Positions 7,113 through 14,805 of a stretch of DNA of 28,093 bases are shown here, piece after piece (the first letter of the stretch is position 1; each line of letters starts with the position of its first letter). The position numbers were made by a program, and so were the translations under genes. Origin of the DNA: an uncultured Bacteroidales bacterium (GTDB taxonomy: Bacteria > Bacteroidota > Bacteroidia > Bacteroidales > UBA3663); the NCBI GenBank assembly GCA_937899265.1, contig CALBPV010000069.1, positions 1 to 28,093 on the forward strand, in the 5' to 3' direction. The notes under the pieces were generated by a model. That model was not told where the DNA came from, made no database searches, and saw only the letters and a program-made list of their open reading frames with translations.

Positions 7113-10100
7113 ATGAAGCAATATCGTTTGCTGAACAACATTATCGGATGGGTCGCATTCTTTGTGGCTGCCTACACCTACCTCTCGACGGTAGAGCCGA
7201 CGGCAAGCTTTTGGGATTGCCCCGAGTACATCACTTGTGCGACGACCGGAGAAGTCGGTCATCCGCCCGGAAACACTTTCTTCAATCTCACGGGGCGTTT
7301 CTTCGTGAACTTTGCCGGCGGTGACATGTCGCAGGCCGCAATTTGGGTAAACCGTATGTCGGCCATTTTTTCGGCTCTCACCATTTTGTTCCTCTTTTGG
7401 ACCATCACAGCCCTCACCAAGAAATTGGTGTGCCCGGATGACCGTCAGATGAATACCGCCCGGATGATTTCCATTTTGGGAGCCGGTCTGGTGGGTGCGT
7501 TGGTCTATACGTGGAGCGACACGTTCTGGTTCTCGGCAGTGGAGGCGGAGGTTTATGCCTTCTCGTCGATGATGACGGCACTCACGTTCTGGCTCATTCT
7601 CAAGTGGGAAAACAAAAGTGCCGGCGTGGAAGGTGACCGCTACATTATCCTGTTGGCCTATTTCATCGGCCTCTCGATAGGTGTGCACCTCTTGAACCTG
7701 CTCTCCATTCCCGCCATCGTACTCATCTGCTACTTCAAGAAAACGCCTCATGCCAAACTGAAAGGAACCATCGGCGCGCTCATCGTGTCGGTGCTCATCA
7801 TCGCCTTTATCCTCTTCGGTCTGATTCCCGGCTTTTCGAAGTTGGCCGGACAGGTGGAGTTGTTTGCGGTCAATACGCTCGGGTTCAGCTACAATACGGG
7901 CACGGCTTTCTATTTCTTCTTTGTGCTGGCACTTCTGAGTTTCGGCATCTGGAAGGCATATAAGAAGGATGCCTCTCGCAATACCCTCCTCACCACCCTT
8001 GCCGCCTGCGTCATTTTGAGCGGTGTGCCTTTCTTGGGCGACAGTTGGATGTTGGGTATTCTGGTATCGCTGGCTTTTGTGGTGCTCATCTTCTGGGCCC
8101 GCAATCGAATCAACGCCCGTCTCACGACCAACGTTCTGCTTTCCCTCCTCTGCATCCTGTTGGGGTACTCGACCTTCGCTCAGATTATCATCCGTTCGAC
8201 GGCTCAGTTGCCCATGAACCAGAATGACCCCGAGGAAATATTCTCTTTCATCAAGTACCTCAACCGCGAACAGTATGGCGAGTCTCCCCTTTTCTCGGGA
8301 CAGACCTTTGCGAGCGATGTGATGAGGGACGGAAACGGTCAGGTGGTGTCGAAAGAAGGGGCTCCCATCTATGCCCGCGTGGCCAAGCAGAACCCCGCCG
8401 AGCCCGACCGCTACATCGTGGCCGACCACAAACGCAAGTACGAGTACAACTATACCGTTTTCTTCCCCCGCATGTACTCCCAGCAGGGCAATCACGTCGA
8501 GGGTTATAAAGCCTGGAGCAACTTCAAGGGACAGAAAGTCAAGGCCAAAGACGGCAAAATCATCACGGTGCCCACCTTCGGCGAGAATCTCCGTTATTTC
8601 TTCAGCTACCAGCTCAACTTCATGTACTGGCGCTATTTCATGTGGAATTTCGCAGGTCGTCAGAGCGATATCCAAACCCACGGAGCCATAGATCAGGGCA
8701 ACTGGATTACGGGTATCAAGTTCATCGACGAAGCCCTTGTGGGTCCGCAGGACAATCTTCCCGCCCAGATGGCCAACAACAAGGGACGTAATGTTTATTA
8801 TATGTTGCCGCTCCTTTTGGGTCTCATCGGTCTCCTCTGGCAGGCCTTCAAGGGAGAAAAGGGAATCCAGGGATTCTGGGTTGTCTTCTTCCTGTTCTTT
8901 ATGACAGGTATTGCCATTGTGATTTATCTCAACCAGACACCTTATCAACCGCGCGAACGTGACTACGCGTATGCGGGTTCGTTCTATGCCTTCTCGATAT
9001 GGGTAGGCATGGGTGTGGCTGCGCTCATCGACGGTATTTCCTCCGTCATGAAGAAGGAGTCGCCTGTAGTGGCTGCCGTGCTGTCGCTGCTCTGCCTCAT
9101 GATTCCTTTCCAAATGGTAGGACAGACATGGGATGACCACGACCGTTCGGGTCGCTACACGGCTCGTGATTTCGGCAAGAACTACCTCTCTTCGCTCGAA
9201 AAAGATGCCATCATCTTCACCAATGGCGACAACGACACCTTCCCGCTGTGGTACAATCAGGATGTGGAGGGCTATCGTCGCGACGTGCGTGTCTGCAACC
9301 TCAGTTATCTGCAGACCGACTGGTACATTTCGCAAATGAAAGCGCAGGCATACGAGTCGGACCCGCTCCCCATAGCGCTCAAGCCCTATCAGTATTCCAA
9401 CGGCAAACTTGACTATGCTCACCTCATCGAACGGGTGCAGGGAGAGCAACCTCTCTCGTCGGCGATGCAGTTCTTGTATTCCGACGATGTGCGCTACAAG
9501 ACCGTAGGCGGGTATAGCGGTACCATCGACCATCTGCCGGCCAAGAAATTCTATATCGACATCGATTCGGCCGCTGTGGCTGCCTCGCCCGTCGTGGACA
9601 TCGACAGCACCGACCGCGTGGCTTCGCGTATGCACATCGACCTCTCGGGCAAGAATTATGTCACCAAGAACGAGATTGCCGTTCTGGCCATGCTCGACGG
9701 CATCAGCCGCGACGGGTGGAAACGTCCCATCTATTTTGCTACAACGGTAGGCTCCGAAATGTACATGAGCCTGAATCGCTACTTCCGTCTCTCAGGTTTG
9801 GCTTATCAGATTGTACCTCTTGAAGGTGGCGGAACGCAGACATGCGACATCGACTCGACCTATAATTGCATGATGAACAAGTTCGTGTGGGGCAATATTC
9901 AGGATTCCACGGTCTATCTCGATGAGAACAACCAGCGTATGTGCCGCACTCAGCGCATGATGTTTGCCACACTGGTCGATCAGCTTGTGCGTCGCGGCGA
10001 TTACGACCGTGCCGTCAAGGCATCTGACTACTGCGGCGAGGTGATTCCGGACTACAACATCCCCTACGACTACTCTTCGCTGACCTTCGCGCAGGCATAC

Positions 10101-10361
10101 TATTTGGCCGGATACACCGAGAAGGGCAACGACATTGTACGCCGGGTGCTCGACTATGCTACCGACTACATGCAGTGGGCCGTGCGCCTCAACAAGGCAC
10201 AGGTTTCGACCGTCAATCGCAATATCCGCGAGCAAGTGCTCACAATGCGCGACGCCCTCGGCATGGCCCAGCGCTATCAGCAGAGAGACATTCTCGAGGA
10301 GTATGATTCCGACTTCAACAAATACGGCGACTTTGCCGTCAAAAGCGGAGCTCTGAAATAA
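7113..10361 (+). CDS. DUF2723 / GT117-type multi-pass membrane protein
   Basis: Bacteroidetes-typical protein of 1082 residues with a multi-spanning N-terminal half and a long soluble C-terminal half. DUF2723 proteins are related to protein O-mannosyltransferases and are thought to transfer sugars from lipid carriers to extracytoplasmic acceptors; the substrate here is unknown. The signature FWDCPEYI (33-40, acidic Asp35 and Glu38) after the first helix and HPPGN (50-54) in the first outer loop are visible. The frame is open far upstream, but homology starts at MKQYRLLNN and a TATCTTTG box sits just before it, so ATG 7113 is the start. Its stop overlaps the deacetylase start (TAATG), showing translational coupling. 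Envelope glycosylation is the likely theme. Confidence 0.9.
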   Translation: MKQYRLLNNIIGWVAFFVAAYTYLSTVEPTASFWDCPEYITCATTGEVGHPPGNTFFNLTGRFFVNFAGGDMSQAAIWVNRMSAIFSALTILFLFWTITALTKKLVCPDDRQMNTARMISILGAGLVGALVYTWSDTFWFSAVEAEVYAFSSMMTALTFWLILKWENKSAGVEGDRYIILLAYFIGLSIGVHLLNLLSIPAIVLICYFKKTPHAKLKGTIGALIVSVLIIAFILFGLIPGFSKLAGQVELFAVNTLGFSYNTGTAFYFFFVLALLSFGIWKAYKKDASRNTLLTTLAACVILSGVPFLGDSWMLGILVSLAFVVLIFWARNRINARLTTNVLLSLLCILLGYSTFAQIIIRSTAQLPMNQNDPEEIFSFIKYLNREQYGESPLFSGQTFASDVMRDGNGQVVSKEGAPIYARVAKQNPAEPDRYIVADHKRKYEYNYTVFFPRMYSQQGNHVEGYKAWSNFKGQKVKAKDGKIITVPTFGENLRYFFSYQLNFMYWRYFMWNFAGRQSDIQTHGAIDQGNWITGIKFIDEALVGPQDNLPAQMANNKGRNVYYMLPLLLGLIGLLWQAFKGEKGIQGFWVVFFLFFMTGIAIVIYLNQTPYQPRERDYAYAGSFYAFSIWVGMGVAALIDGISSVMKKESPVVAAVLSLLCLMIPFQMVGQTWDDHDRSGRYTARDFGKNYLSSLEKDAIIFTNGDNDTFPLWYNQDVEGYRRDVRVCNLSYLQTDWYISQMKAQAYESDPLPIALKPYQYSNGKLDYAHLIERVQGEQPLSSAMQFLYSDDVRYKTVGGYSGTIDHLPAKKFYIDIDSAAVAASPVVDIDSTDRVASRMHIDLSGKNYVTKNEIAVLAMLDGISRDGWKRPIYFATTVGSEMYMSLNRYFRLSGLAYQIVPLEGGGTQTCDIDSTYNCMMNKFVWGNIQDSTVYLDENNQRMCRTQRMMFATLVDQLVRRGDYDRAVKASDYCGEVIPDYNIPYDYSSLTFAQAYYLAGYTEKGNDIVRRVLDYATDYMQWAVRLNKAQVSTVNRNIREQVLTMRDALGMAQRYQQRDILEEYDSDFNKYGDFAVKSGALK

Positions 10362-10972
10362 TGTTCATCGAGCAACCTCCGTCATGGTTCAGGAGGCTGA
10401 TGTACACGGATTCTTTTTGGCGAATCCCCTCTCAGCCCAAGTGTGTCTATCTCACCTTCGATGACGGACCCACGCCTGAAGTCACGCCGTGGGTGCTCGA
10501 TGTATTACGCAAATACGATGTCCGGGCTACGTTTTTCTGCGTAGGCGACAATGTGGCCCGCTACCGTTCCCTCTTCGAACAGGTCAAGGCGGAGGGACAT
10601 CATGTGGGGAATCACACGATGAACCACATCGTGGCTCTCAAGTACGGCAGCCGCGCCTATCTCGCCAATGTCGAGAAGGCCAACATGCTGATTCAAAGCC
10701 AACTCTTTCGCCCGCCACACGGATGGCTTCGCTGGGGACAGGCTCGTCAGCTGCAGAAGAAGTATCGCATTATCATGTGGGACATTGTCACCCGCGATTA
10801 CTCCTCGCGTCTCAATGCCGAAGAGGTCTATCGGAATGTGGTTCGCAAGACCCGCAACGGTTCTATTATCACCTTCCATGACACCACCAAGTCATGGCAC
10901 AATCTTCAGGAGGCTCTGCCTCGCTCCATCGAATGGCTGCTCGAACAAGGTTACCGCTTCAAACGCTTATAG
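10361..10972 (+). CDS. Polysaccharide deacetylase family protein (NodB domain)
   Basis: This 203-residue protein is almost entirely a NodB homology domain, a metal-dependent carbohydrate esterase 4 fold that removes N- or O-acetyl groups from peptidoglycan or other polysaccharides. All five motifs are seen: TFDDGPT (Asp34, Asp35), NHTMNH (His85, His89, metal ligands), RPPHG (117-121), the MWD region (Trp140, Asp141) and ITFHD (His173). No signal peptide is apparent; the short MFIEQPPSWFRRLMY start is not a typical secretion signal, so its location is uncertain. The start overlaps the DUF2723 stop by one base and its end overlaps the queG start, so the three form one operon. Confidence 0.93.
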   Translation: MFIEQPPSWFRRLMYTDSFWRIPSQPKCVYLTFDDGPTPEVTPWVLDVLRKYDVRATFFCVGDNVARYRSLFEQVKAEGHHVGNHTMNHIVALKYGSRAYLANVEKANMLIQSQLFRPPHGWLRWGQARQLQKKYRIIMWDIVTRDYSSRLNAEEVYRNVVRKTRNGSIITFHDTTKSWHNLQEALPRSIEWLLEQGYRFKRL

Positions 10973-11901
10973 CCGAGGCTCAAAGCCTCGGTTTTTGCGC
11001 TGTTGGAATCACAGAGCCTCACGAGGTCGATGCTTCGGAATGGCAGCGCCATGAGGAATGGCTCGAAGGCGGTTTTGCAGCGGACATGGATTATCTGCGG
11101 CAGAACAAAGACCTGAGACAGAATCCCCGGCTGCTATTCCCCGGAGCACAGAGCATGATAGTGACGGCTGTCAATTACTATCCCGCGCGCCGGCAGCAGG
11201 GAGATGCCCGCTTTGCCTTCTATGCCTACGGAGCCGACTATCATTGGGTCATCAAAGAATACCTGGGACGGCTCTCGTCGTGGATTGAACAGACGCTTGT
11301 GCCCGAAGGATTTGAATATTCCGCACGCGCTTTTACTGATTCGGCTCCGCTCATGGAACGTTATTGGGCGGTTGAGGCAGGAATCGGATTTGTGGGGCGC
11401 AATCAGTTGCTGATTGTGCCGGGCGTGGGGAGCTATGTTTTGTTGGGGACACTGATTACCAATCTTCCTGTCGAATATCTGACGGAGGCCGGGAACGATG
11501 TTTCCCGGCAGAGTATGCGTCTTTCCTGCGGTTCCTGCCAACGTTGCCGGGAGGCTTGCCCGTCAGGGGCGTTGTGCGAGGGGTATGTCGATGCGCGTCG
11601 CTGTATTTCTTACCAAACCATCGAGAACCGTACAGACAGCATTCCTTCGGAAGTGGCCCAAAAGCTGGGCGGACGTGTTTACGGATGCGATGCCTGTCAG
11701 GAAGCGTGTCCGTGGAATGTGCGTTTCGCAAGGCCGACATCCATTCCGGAGTTTAAGCCGCTGGATGATTTTCTGACCCTGAGCAGGGAGGAAATCGAAA
11801 ATATGGGGTCGGGCGATTTCAAACGGCTCTTCGGCCACAGCGCTGTGAAACGCGCGGGACTGAAAGGCTTGAAGCGCAATGTAAGGTCGTCGAAAGATTA
11901 G
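10933..11901 (+). CDS. queG: Epoxyqueuosine reductase QueG
   Basis: Cytoplasmic iron-sulfur, cobalamin-dependent enzyme catalysing the last step of queuosine synthesis in tRNA, epoxyqueuosine to queuosine. The 322-residue reading begins at ATG 10933, 40 bases inside the deacetylase gene. An ATG at 10894 would add 13 residues that look like deacetylase shadow. Visible features are LGFCAVGI near the N-terminus, FTDSAPLMER with the likely catalytic Asp136, and two ferredoxin-like clusters, CGSCQRCREACP (Cys199, 202, 205, 209) and CDACQEACPWN (Cys252, 255, 259). Length and motif order are normal. It converges on the LOG gene with a one-base gap and no terminator. Confidence 0.95.
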   Translation: MAARTRLPLQTLIAEAQSLGFCAVGITEPHEVDASEWQRHEEWLEGGFAADMDYLRQNKDLRQNPRLLFPGAQSMIVTAVNYYPARRQQGDARFAFYAYGADYHWVIKEYLGRLSSWIEQTLVPEGFEYSARAFTDSAPLMERYWAVEAGIGFVGRNQLLIVPGVGSYVLLGTLITNLPVEYLTEAGNDVSRQSMRLSCGSCQRCREACPSGALCEGYVDARRCISYQTIENRTDSIPSEVAQKLGGRVYGCDACQEACPWNVRFARPTSIPEFKPLDDFLTLSREEIENMGSGDFKRLFGHSAVKRAGLKGLKRNVRSSKD

Positions 11902-11902
11902 G

Positions 11903-12469
11903 TCAAACCAGCCGTTCCACCAATTCGGCGGGCGTGGAGACAACGGTGATTCTGTCCAAGTCGTCCGCGCCGGTGAAGCCGGCAGCAATCATGTTGCGGA
12001 TAAAGTCTATCAGCGAATCGTAATATCCGTCGGTGTTGAGGATGAAGACCGGTTTGTCGAAACGGCCCACTTCGATGCCCTCAATGAAGGAGAAGAATTC
12101 ATGCATGGTGCCGTGACTGCCGGGCAGGACAATACAGGCATCCGAAAGTCGTTCCATCGTGCGTATGCGTTCGTCGAACGTTTCCGTTTCAATCAGTTCG
12201 TAATTGGGATAGTCAGTCCACAGATTCCGCACCTCCACTCCTCTCACAGCATTTTCTTTGCGTCCCAGGAATCCCCTGGGGAATACCCCTGTCAGGTGTC
12301 CGCCCCCTTCGCGCACACCCTCGGCCAAAGCGCCCATCGTGCCGACACCGGCACCTCCATAAATAACTCCGATGCCTTTGCGCGCCAACAGACGGCCCAC
12401 CTCGCGTGCATTCTCTCTGTACTTCCCGTCATTGCCGGGACGTGATCCCAAATAGACTGTTACTTTCAT
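11903..12469 (-). CDS. LOG family protein (TIGR00730 type)
   Basis: This 188-residue Rossmann-fold protein matches the LOG/lysine-decarboxylase-like family, whose characterised members hydrolyse nucleoside 5'-monophosphates to base and ribose 5-phosphate. It has the N-terminal YLGSRPG, the phosphate-binding GGAGVGTMG (38-46), Arg101 in DERIRTME and the C-terminal signature at 116-124. That signature reads PGSHGTMHE instead of the usual PGGxGTxxE, so one glycine is replaced by serine while Gly119, Thr121 and Glu124 are kept. The start lies about 20 bases after the tRNA terminator, with no TAnnTTTG box between. Read-through or an unseen promoter must supply transcription. Confidence 0.9.
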   Translation of the reverse strand: MKVTVYLGSRPGNDGKYRENAREVGRLLARKGIGVIYGGAGVGTMGALAEGVREGGGHLTGVFPRGFLGRKENAVRGVEVRNLWTDYPNYELIETETFDERIRTMERLSDACIVLPGSHGTMHEFFSFIEGIEVGRFDKPVFILNTDGYYDSLIDFIRNMIAAGFTGADDLDRITVVSTPAELVERLV

Positions 12470-12488
12470 TGTAGTTGCGGATTAAATG

Positions 12489-12520
12489 AAAAAAACTTCG
12501 CAGGTTCCTGCGAAGCTTTT
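12489..12520 (-). terminator. Intrinsic terminator of the tRNA pair
   Basis: CTTCGCAG at 12496-12503 pairs with CTGCGAAG at 12508-12515 across a GTTC loop. On the minus strand the hairpin follows the tRNA-Glu CCA by a few bases and is followed by a run of seven T. A shorter T-run on the plus side could make it partly bidirectional. Confidence 0.9.
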
Positions 12521-12595
12521 TGGTAGCGCCTACGAGAATCGAACTCGTATACCATGCGTGAGAGGCATGTATCCTAACCATTAGATGAAAGCGCC
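12521..12595 (-). tRNA. tRNA-Glu (anticodon CTC)
   Basis: The minus strand folds as a full cloverleaf. It has acceptor GGCGCTT/AGGCGCT with two G-U pairs, a D-arm with AATGGTTAGGA, anticodon stem CATGC/GCATG around loop CTCTCAC, T-stem ACGAG/CTCGT with loop TTCGATT, discriminator A and an encoded CCA. Loop positions 34-36 give CTC, which reads GAG. It is transcribed after tRNA-His. Confidence 0.92.
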
Positions 12596-12606
12596 ATCTA
12601 AAGAGG

Positions 12607-12681
12607 GGTGGGAGGTGGGGCTCGAACCCACGACATTCAGAACCACAATCTGACGCTCTAACCAACTGAACTACACCCACC
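12607..12681 (-). tRNA. tRNA-His (anticodon GTG)
   Basis: The minus strand gives a cloverleaf with anticodon stem TCAGA/TCTGA around TTGTGGT (anticodon GTG), T-stem GTGGG/CCCAC with loop TTCGAGC, and D-loop CAGTTGGTTAGA. The extra 5' G (position -1) characteristic of tRNA-His is encoded, opposite discriminator C. The acceptor has one T-T mismatch at 6:67. CCA is not encoded (the following bases are CCT), so it must be added. Confidence 0.92.
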
Positions 12682-12713
12682 GTATATTGGAGCGATCTTT
12701 CGGATTGCGGGTG

Positions 12714-12745
12714 CAAAGATAGGCCAAAAGTTTGAAACCTCCAAA
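12714..12745 (-). promoter_or_regulatory. Promoter of the tRNA-His/tRNA-Glu unit
   Basis: On the minus strand, TTTG at 12745-12742 is followed after 20 bases by TATCTTTG at 12721-12714, which ends 33 bases before tRNA-His. This matches the Bacteroidetes -33/-7 housekeeping promoter closely. Confidence 0.85.
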
Positions 12746-12784
12746 TAAATCTGCCGAAAAATGATTGCGAATCCTTATTTTTTT

Positions 12785-12827
12785 GTCAAAACTCGCATTT
12801 TTGCTACCTCGAAATGCAAATTTTGAC
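12785..12827. promoter_or_regulatory. Spaced palindrome upstream of yqeY (possible operator)
   Basis: Two nested inverted repeats share one centre: GTCAAAA (12785-12791) with TTTTGAC (12821-12827), and GCATTT (12795-12800) with AAATGC (12812-12817), separated on each side by 3 unpaired bases. It sits between the divergent tRNA and yqeY promoters, 10 bases before the yqeY -33 element. It has no T-run in terminator position. Function is unproven. Confidence 0.5.
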
Positions 12828-12836
12828 TTTCGGGGC

Positions 12837-12866
12837 TTGTAAATGTCGATTATTTTGTGTATCTTT
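12837..12866 (+). promoter_or_regulatory. Promoter of yqeY-dtd-deoC
   Basis: TTG at 12837-12839, a 19-base spacer, then TATCTTTG at 12859-12866, followed by GCAG. It ends 33 bases before the ATG at 12900. Confidence 0.85.
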
Positions 12867-12899
12867 GCAGCACGAAATAACCAACCAAAACTTCAGATT

Positions 12900-13355
12900 A
12901 TGTTATTTGAACAAATCAGCAAGGACATCATGGAGGCCATGAAGGCCAAAGATGCCGTCAAGCGTGATACGCTTCGCAATGTGAAAAAGGAATTCATCGA
13001 GGCTAAAACGGCCGAAGGCAGCAACGGCGAACTTACCGACGACGCTGCGCTCAAGATTATAGCCAAGATGGTGAAGAAGGGCGAGGATGCTGCCGAAATC
13101 TTCCGTCAGCAGAACCGTCAGGATTTGGCCGACGAAGAACTGGCCCAGGTTCGTGTGCTCAAGGAATATCTTCCCAAGGCTCTCTCTGTTGAGGAGGTCA
13201 AAGCCAAAGTGCAGGAAATCATTGCCCAAGTGGGAGCTACCGGCCCCAAGGATATGGGCAAGGTGATGGGCGTGGCTTCCAAAGCATTGGCAGGACAGAG
13301 CGACGGACGTACCATCTCTACCGTCGTGAAGGAAATTCTCGCCGCAATGGCGTGA
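12900..13355 (+). CDS. GatB/YqeY domain-containing protein
   Basis: This 151-residue protein is a free-standing YqeY domain, the helical module otherwise found at the C-terminus of the GatB subunit of tRNA-dependent amidotransferase. A precise role for stand-alone YqeY is not established; a link with tRNA or aminoacyl-tRNA handling is assumed. Typical sequence includes the early RDTLRNVKKEF helix, IAKMVKKGEDAAEIF, and the C-terminal DMGKVMGVASKALAGQSDGR and ISTVVKEIL. ATG 12900 is chosen over an upstream in-frame ATG at 12843 because that one lies ahead of the promoter's -7 box. dtd follows after 12 bases and deoC overlaps dtd, so the three form an operon. Confidence 0.92.
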   Translation: MLFEQISKDIMEAMKAKDAVKRDTLRNVKKEFIEAKTAEGSNGELTDDAALKIIAKMVKKGEDAAEIFRQQNRQDLADEELAQVRVLKEYLPKALSVEEVKAKVQEIIAQVGATGPKDMGKVMGVASKALAGQSDGRTISTVVKEILAAMA

Positions 13356-13367
13356 GCCGCCCCCGCG

Positions 13368-13820
13368 ATGAGAGTTGTGATTCAGCGTGCGGCCTATGCG
13401 CGCGTAATAATAAATAAGGTATTAAAGTCGGAAATCGGACGCGGCCTCCTGATTCTTGTGGGGTTTGAGGCTGCCGACTCCGAAGAAGATGTCCTGTGGA
13501 TGACACGCAAGGTGCTCAATCTGCGCATCTTCGATGACGAGAAAGGGGTCATGAACCGCTCGGTGCTGGATGTGAACGGAGAGATACTGATTGTGTCGCA
13601 GTTTACGCTCCACGCGCTGACAGCCAAAGGCAACCGTCCGTCGTATATACGCGCCGCCGGTCACGATATCGCCGTTCCCCTCTACGAACGTTTCAAACGG
13701 ACGGTGTCCGAAGGTTTGGGTCGTCCTGTGGGCTGCGGTGAGTTCGGTGCCGACATGAAGGTGGAACTCCTCAACGACGGTCCGGTAACGATATGTATGG
13801 ATTCTAAAAACAAGGAATAA
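13368..13820 (+). CDS. dtd: D-aminoacyl-tRNA deacylase
   Basis: Cytoplasmic proofreading enzyme that hydrolyses D-aminoacyl-tRNAs (and glycyl-tRNA-Ala). The 150-residue length is normal. Both active-site signatures are present: SQFT at 77-80 and NDGPVT at 136-141, whose Gly-Pro pair forms the chirality-selective pocket. The N-terminus MRVVIQRAAYARV is typical, so the ATG at 13368 is secure. Its TAA overlaps the deoC start by one base (TAATG), implying coupled translation. Its place after a YqeY protein gives the operon a tRNA-quality theme. Confidence 0.96.
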   Translation: MRVVIQRAAYARVIINKVLKSEIGRGLLILVGFEAADSEEDVLWMTRKVLNLRIFDDEKGVMNRSVLDVNGEILIVSQFTLHALTAKGNRPSYIRAAGHDIAVPLYERFKRTVSEGLGRPVGCGEFGADMKVELLNDGPVTICMDSKNKE

Positions 13821-14710
13821 TGGAACAGAACAAATATCTGCAGGCGTTGTCGAAATACGACATCGCACTCGACGATCAGCAGATAGCCGAAGAGGTGAAA
13901 GAGATTGTCGCAGCCCATTTTGACGAAAACAACACCCCCGATGTGCTGAAGTTCAGCCTCGGATGCATCGACCTCACGTCGCTGAATCCTACTGACGGCG
14001 AACAGCGCATCGCTGAGTTCACGCGCAGGGTCAACAGTTTCGAGGAGAAATATCCCTCGCTCCCCAACGTGGCCTCCATTTGCGTCTATCCTAACTTTGC
14101 CGAGGTGGTCAAGATGAATCTCGACGTTTCGGAAGTGGATGTTACGGTTGTGGCCGGAGGTTTCCCCTCGTCACAAACTTTCCCCGAAATCAAGGTGGCC
14201 GAAATCGGACTGGCCGTTTCTTCCGGTGCCGATGAGGTGGACATCGTCATCAACTGCGGACAGTTGCTCGAAGGCGACTATGAAGGGATGTGCGATGTCA
14301 TCGAGGAATGTAAAGCTGCTGCCCGTGACAAAATCTTCAAGGTCATTCTCGAAACCGGTGCTCTCAAATCCGCATCGCTCATCATGAAGGCCTCCGTTCT
14401 CGCAATGTACTCAGGAGCCGATTTCATCAAGACTTCTACCGGCAAGATTTCGGTAGCAGCCACCCCCGAAGCAGCCCTTGTGATGTGCAAGGCCATCAAG
14501 GCTTATTATGAAGAGACCGGACGCAAAGTCGGCTTCAAGGTAGCCGGCGGTGTGCGTACGCCTCAAGATGCCGTCATCTACTATTCCATCGTGAAGGCTG
14601 TGCTCGGCGACGAGTGGCTCACCAAGGAACTCTATCGCATCGGCGCCTCCTCTGCTGCCAACAACCTGCTTTCCGCCATCGCGGGCAAGGAAACCAAGCA
14701 TTTCCTCTGA
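13820..14710 (+). CDS. deoC: Deoxyribose-phosphate aldolase
   Basis: Cytoplasmic class I aldolase that splits 2-deoxyribose 5-phosphate into acetaldehyde and glyceraldehyde 3-phosphate in deoxynucleoside salvage. The protein has 296 residues. The Schiff-base lysine is in DFIKTSTGK (Lys204), the second active-site lysine in GFKVAGG (Lys240) and the proton-relay Asp in EVDIVIN (Asp141). The spacings agree with the E. coli Asp102/Lys167/Lys201 triad. The N-terminal 40 residues are longer than in short DeoC forms, as in many Bacteroidetes. It ends the yqeY-dtd-deoC operon at a strong hairpin shared with the convergent isomerase gene. Confidence 0.96.
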   Translation: MEQNKYLQALSKYDIALDDQQIAEEVKEIVAAHFDENNTPDVLKFSLGCIDLTSLNPTDGEQRIAEFTRRVNSFEEKYPSLPNVASICVYPNFAEVVKMNLDVSEVDVTVVAGGFPSSQTFPEIKVAEIGLAVSSGADEVDIVINCGQLLEGDYEGMCDVIEECKAAARDKIFKVILETGALKSASLIMKASVLAMYSGADFIKTSTGKISVAATPEAALVMCKAIKAYYEETGRKVGFKVAGGVRTPQDAVIYYSIVKAVLGDEWLTKELYRIGASSAANNLLSAIAGKETKHFL

Positions 14711-14749
14711 AACCCATTCCTCCAAGCCCTTCGTCAGAAAGACGACCAA

Positions 14750-14788
14750 AAAGAGGCCCCGGACATCCGTCAGGAAGTCCGGGGCTGA
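14750..14788. terminator. Bidirectional terminator between deoC and the isomerase
   Basis: GCCCCGGAC at 14756-14764 pairs perfectly with GTCCGGGGC at 14777-14785 around a 12-base loop. On the minus strand, after the isomerase stop, it is followed by CTCTTTTTGG, a good U-tract. On the plus strand it is followed only by TGATTTG. It lies between convergent genes and probably serves both. Confidence 0.85.
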
Positions 14789-14805
14789 TTTGAGACTGGA
14801 GGTAA

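Noticed and set aside
7029..9635. Long open frame (868 codons) antisense to the DUF2723 gene
   Set aside because: It is a by-product of strong codon bias in the real gene. The translation is low-complexity His/Glu/Arg-rich with no recognisable domain and no promoter.
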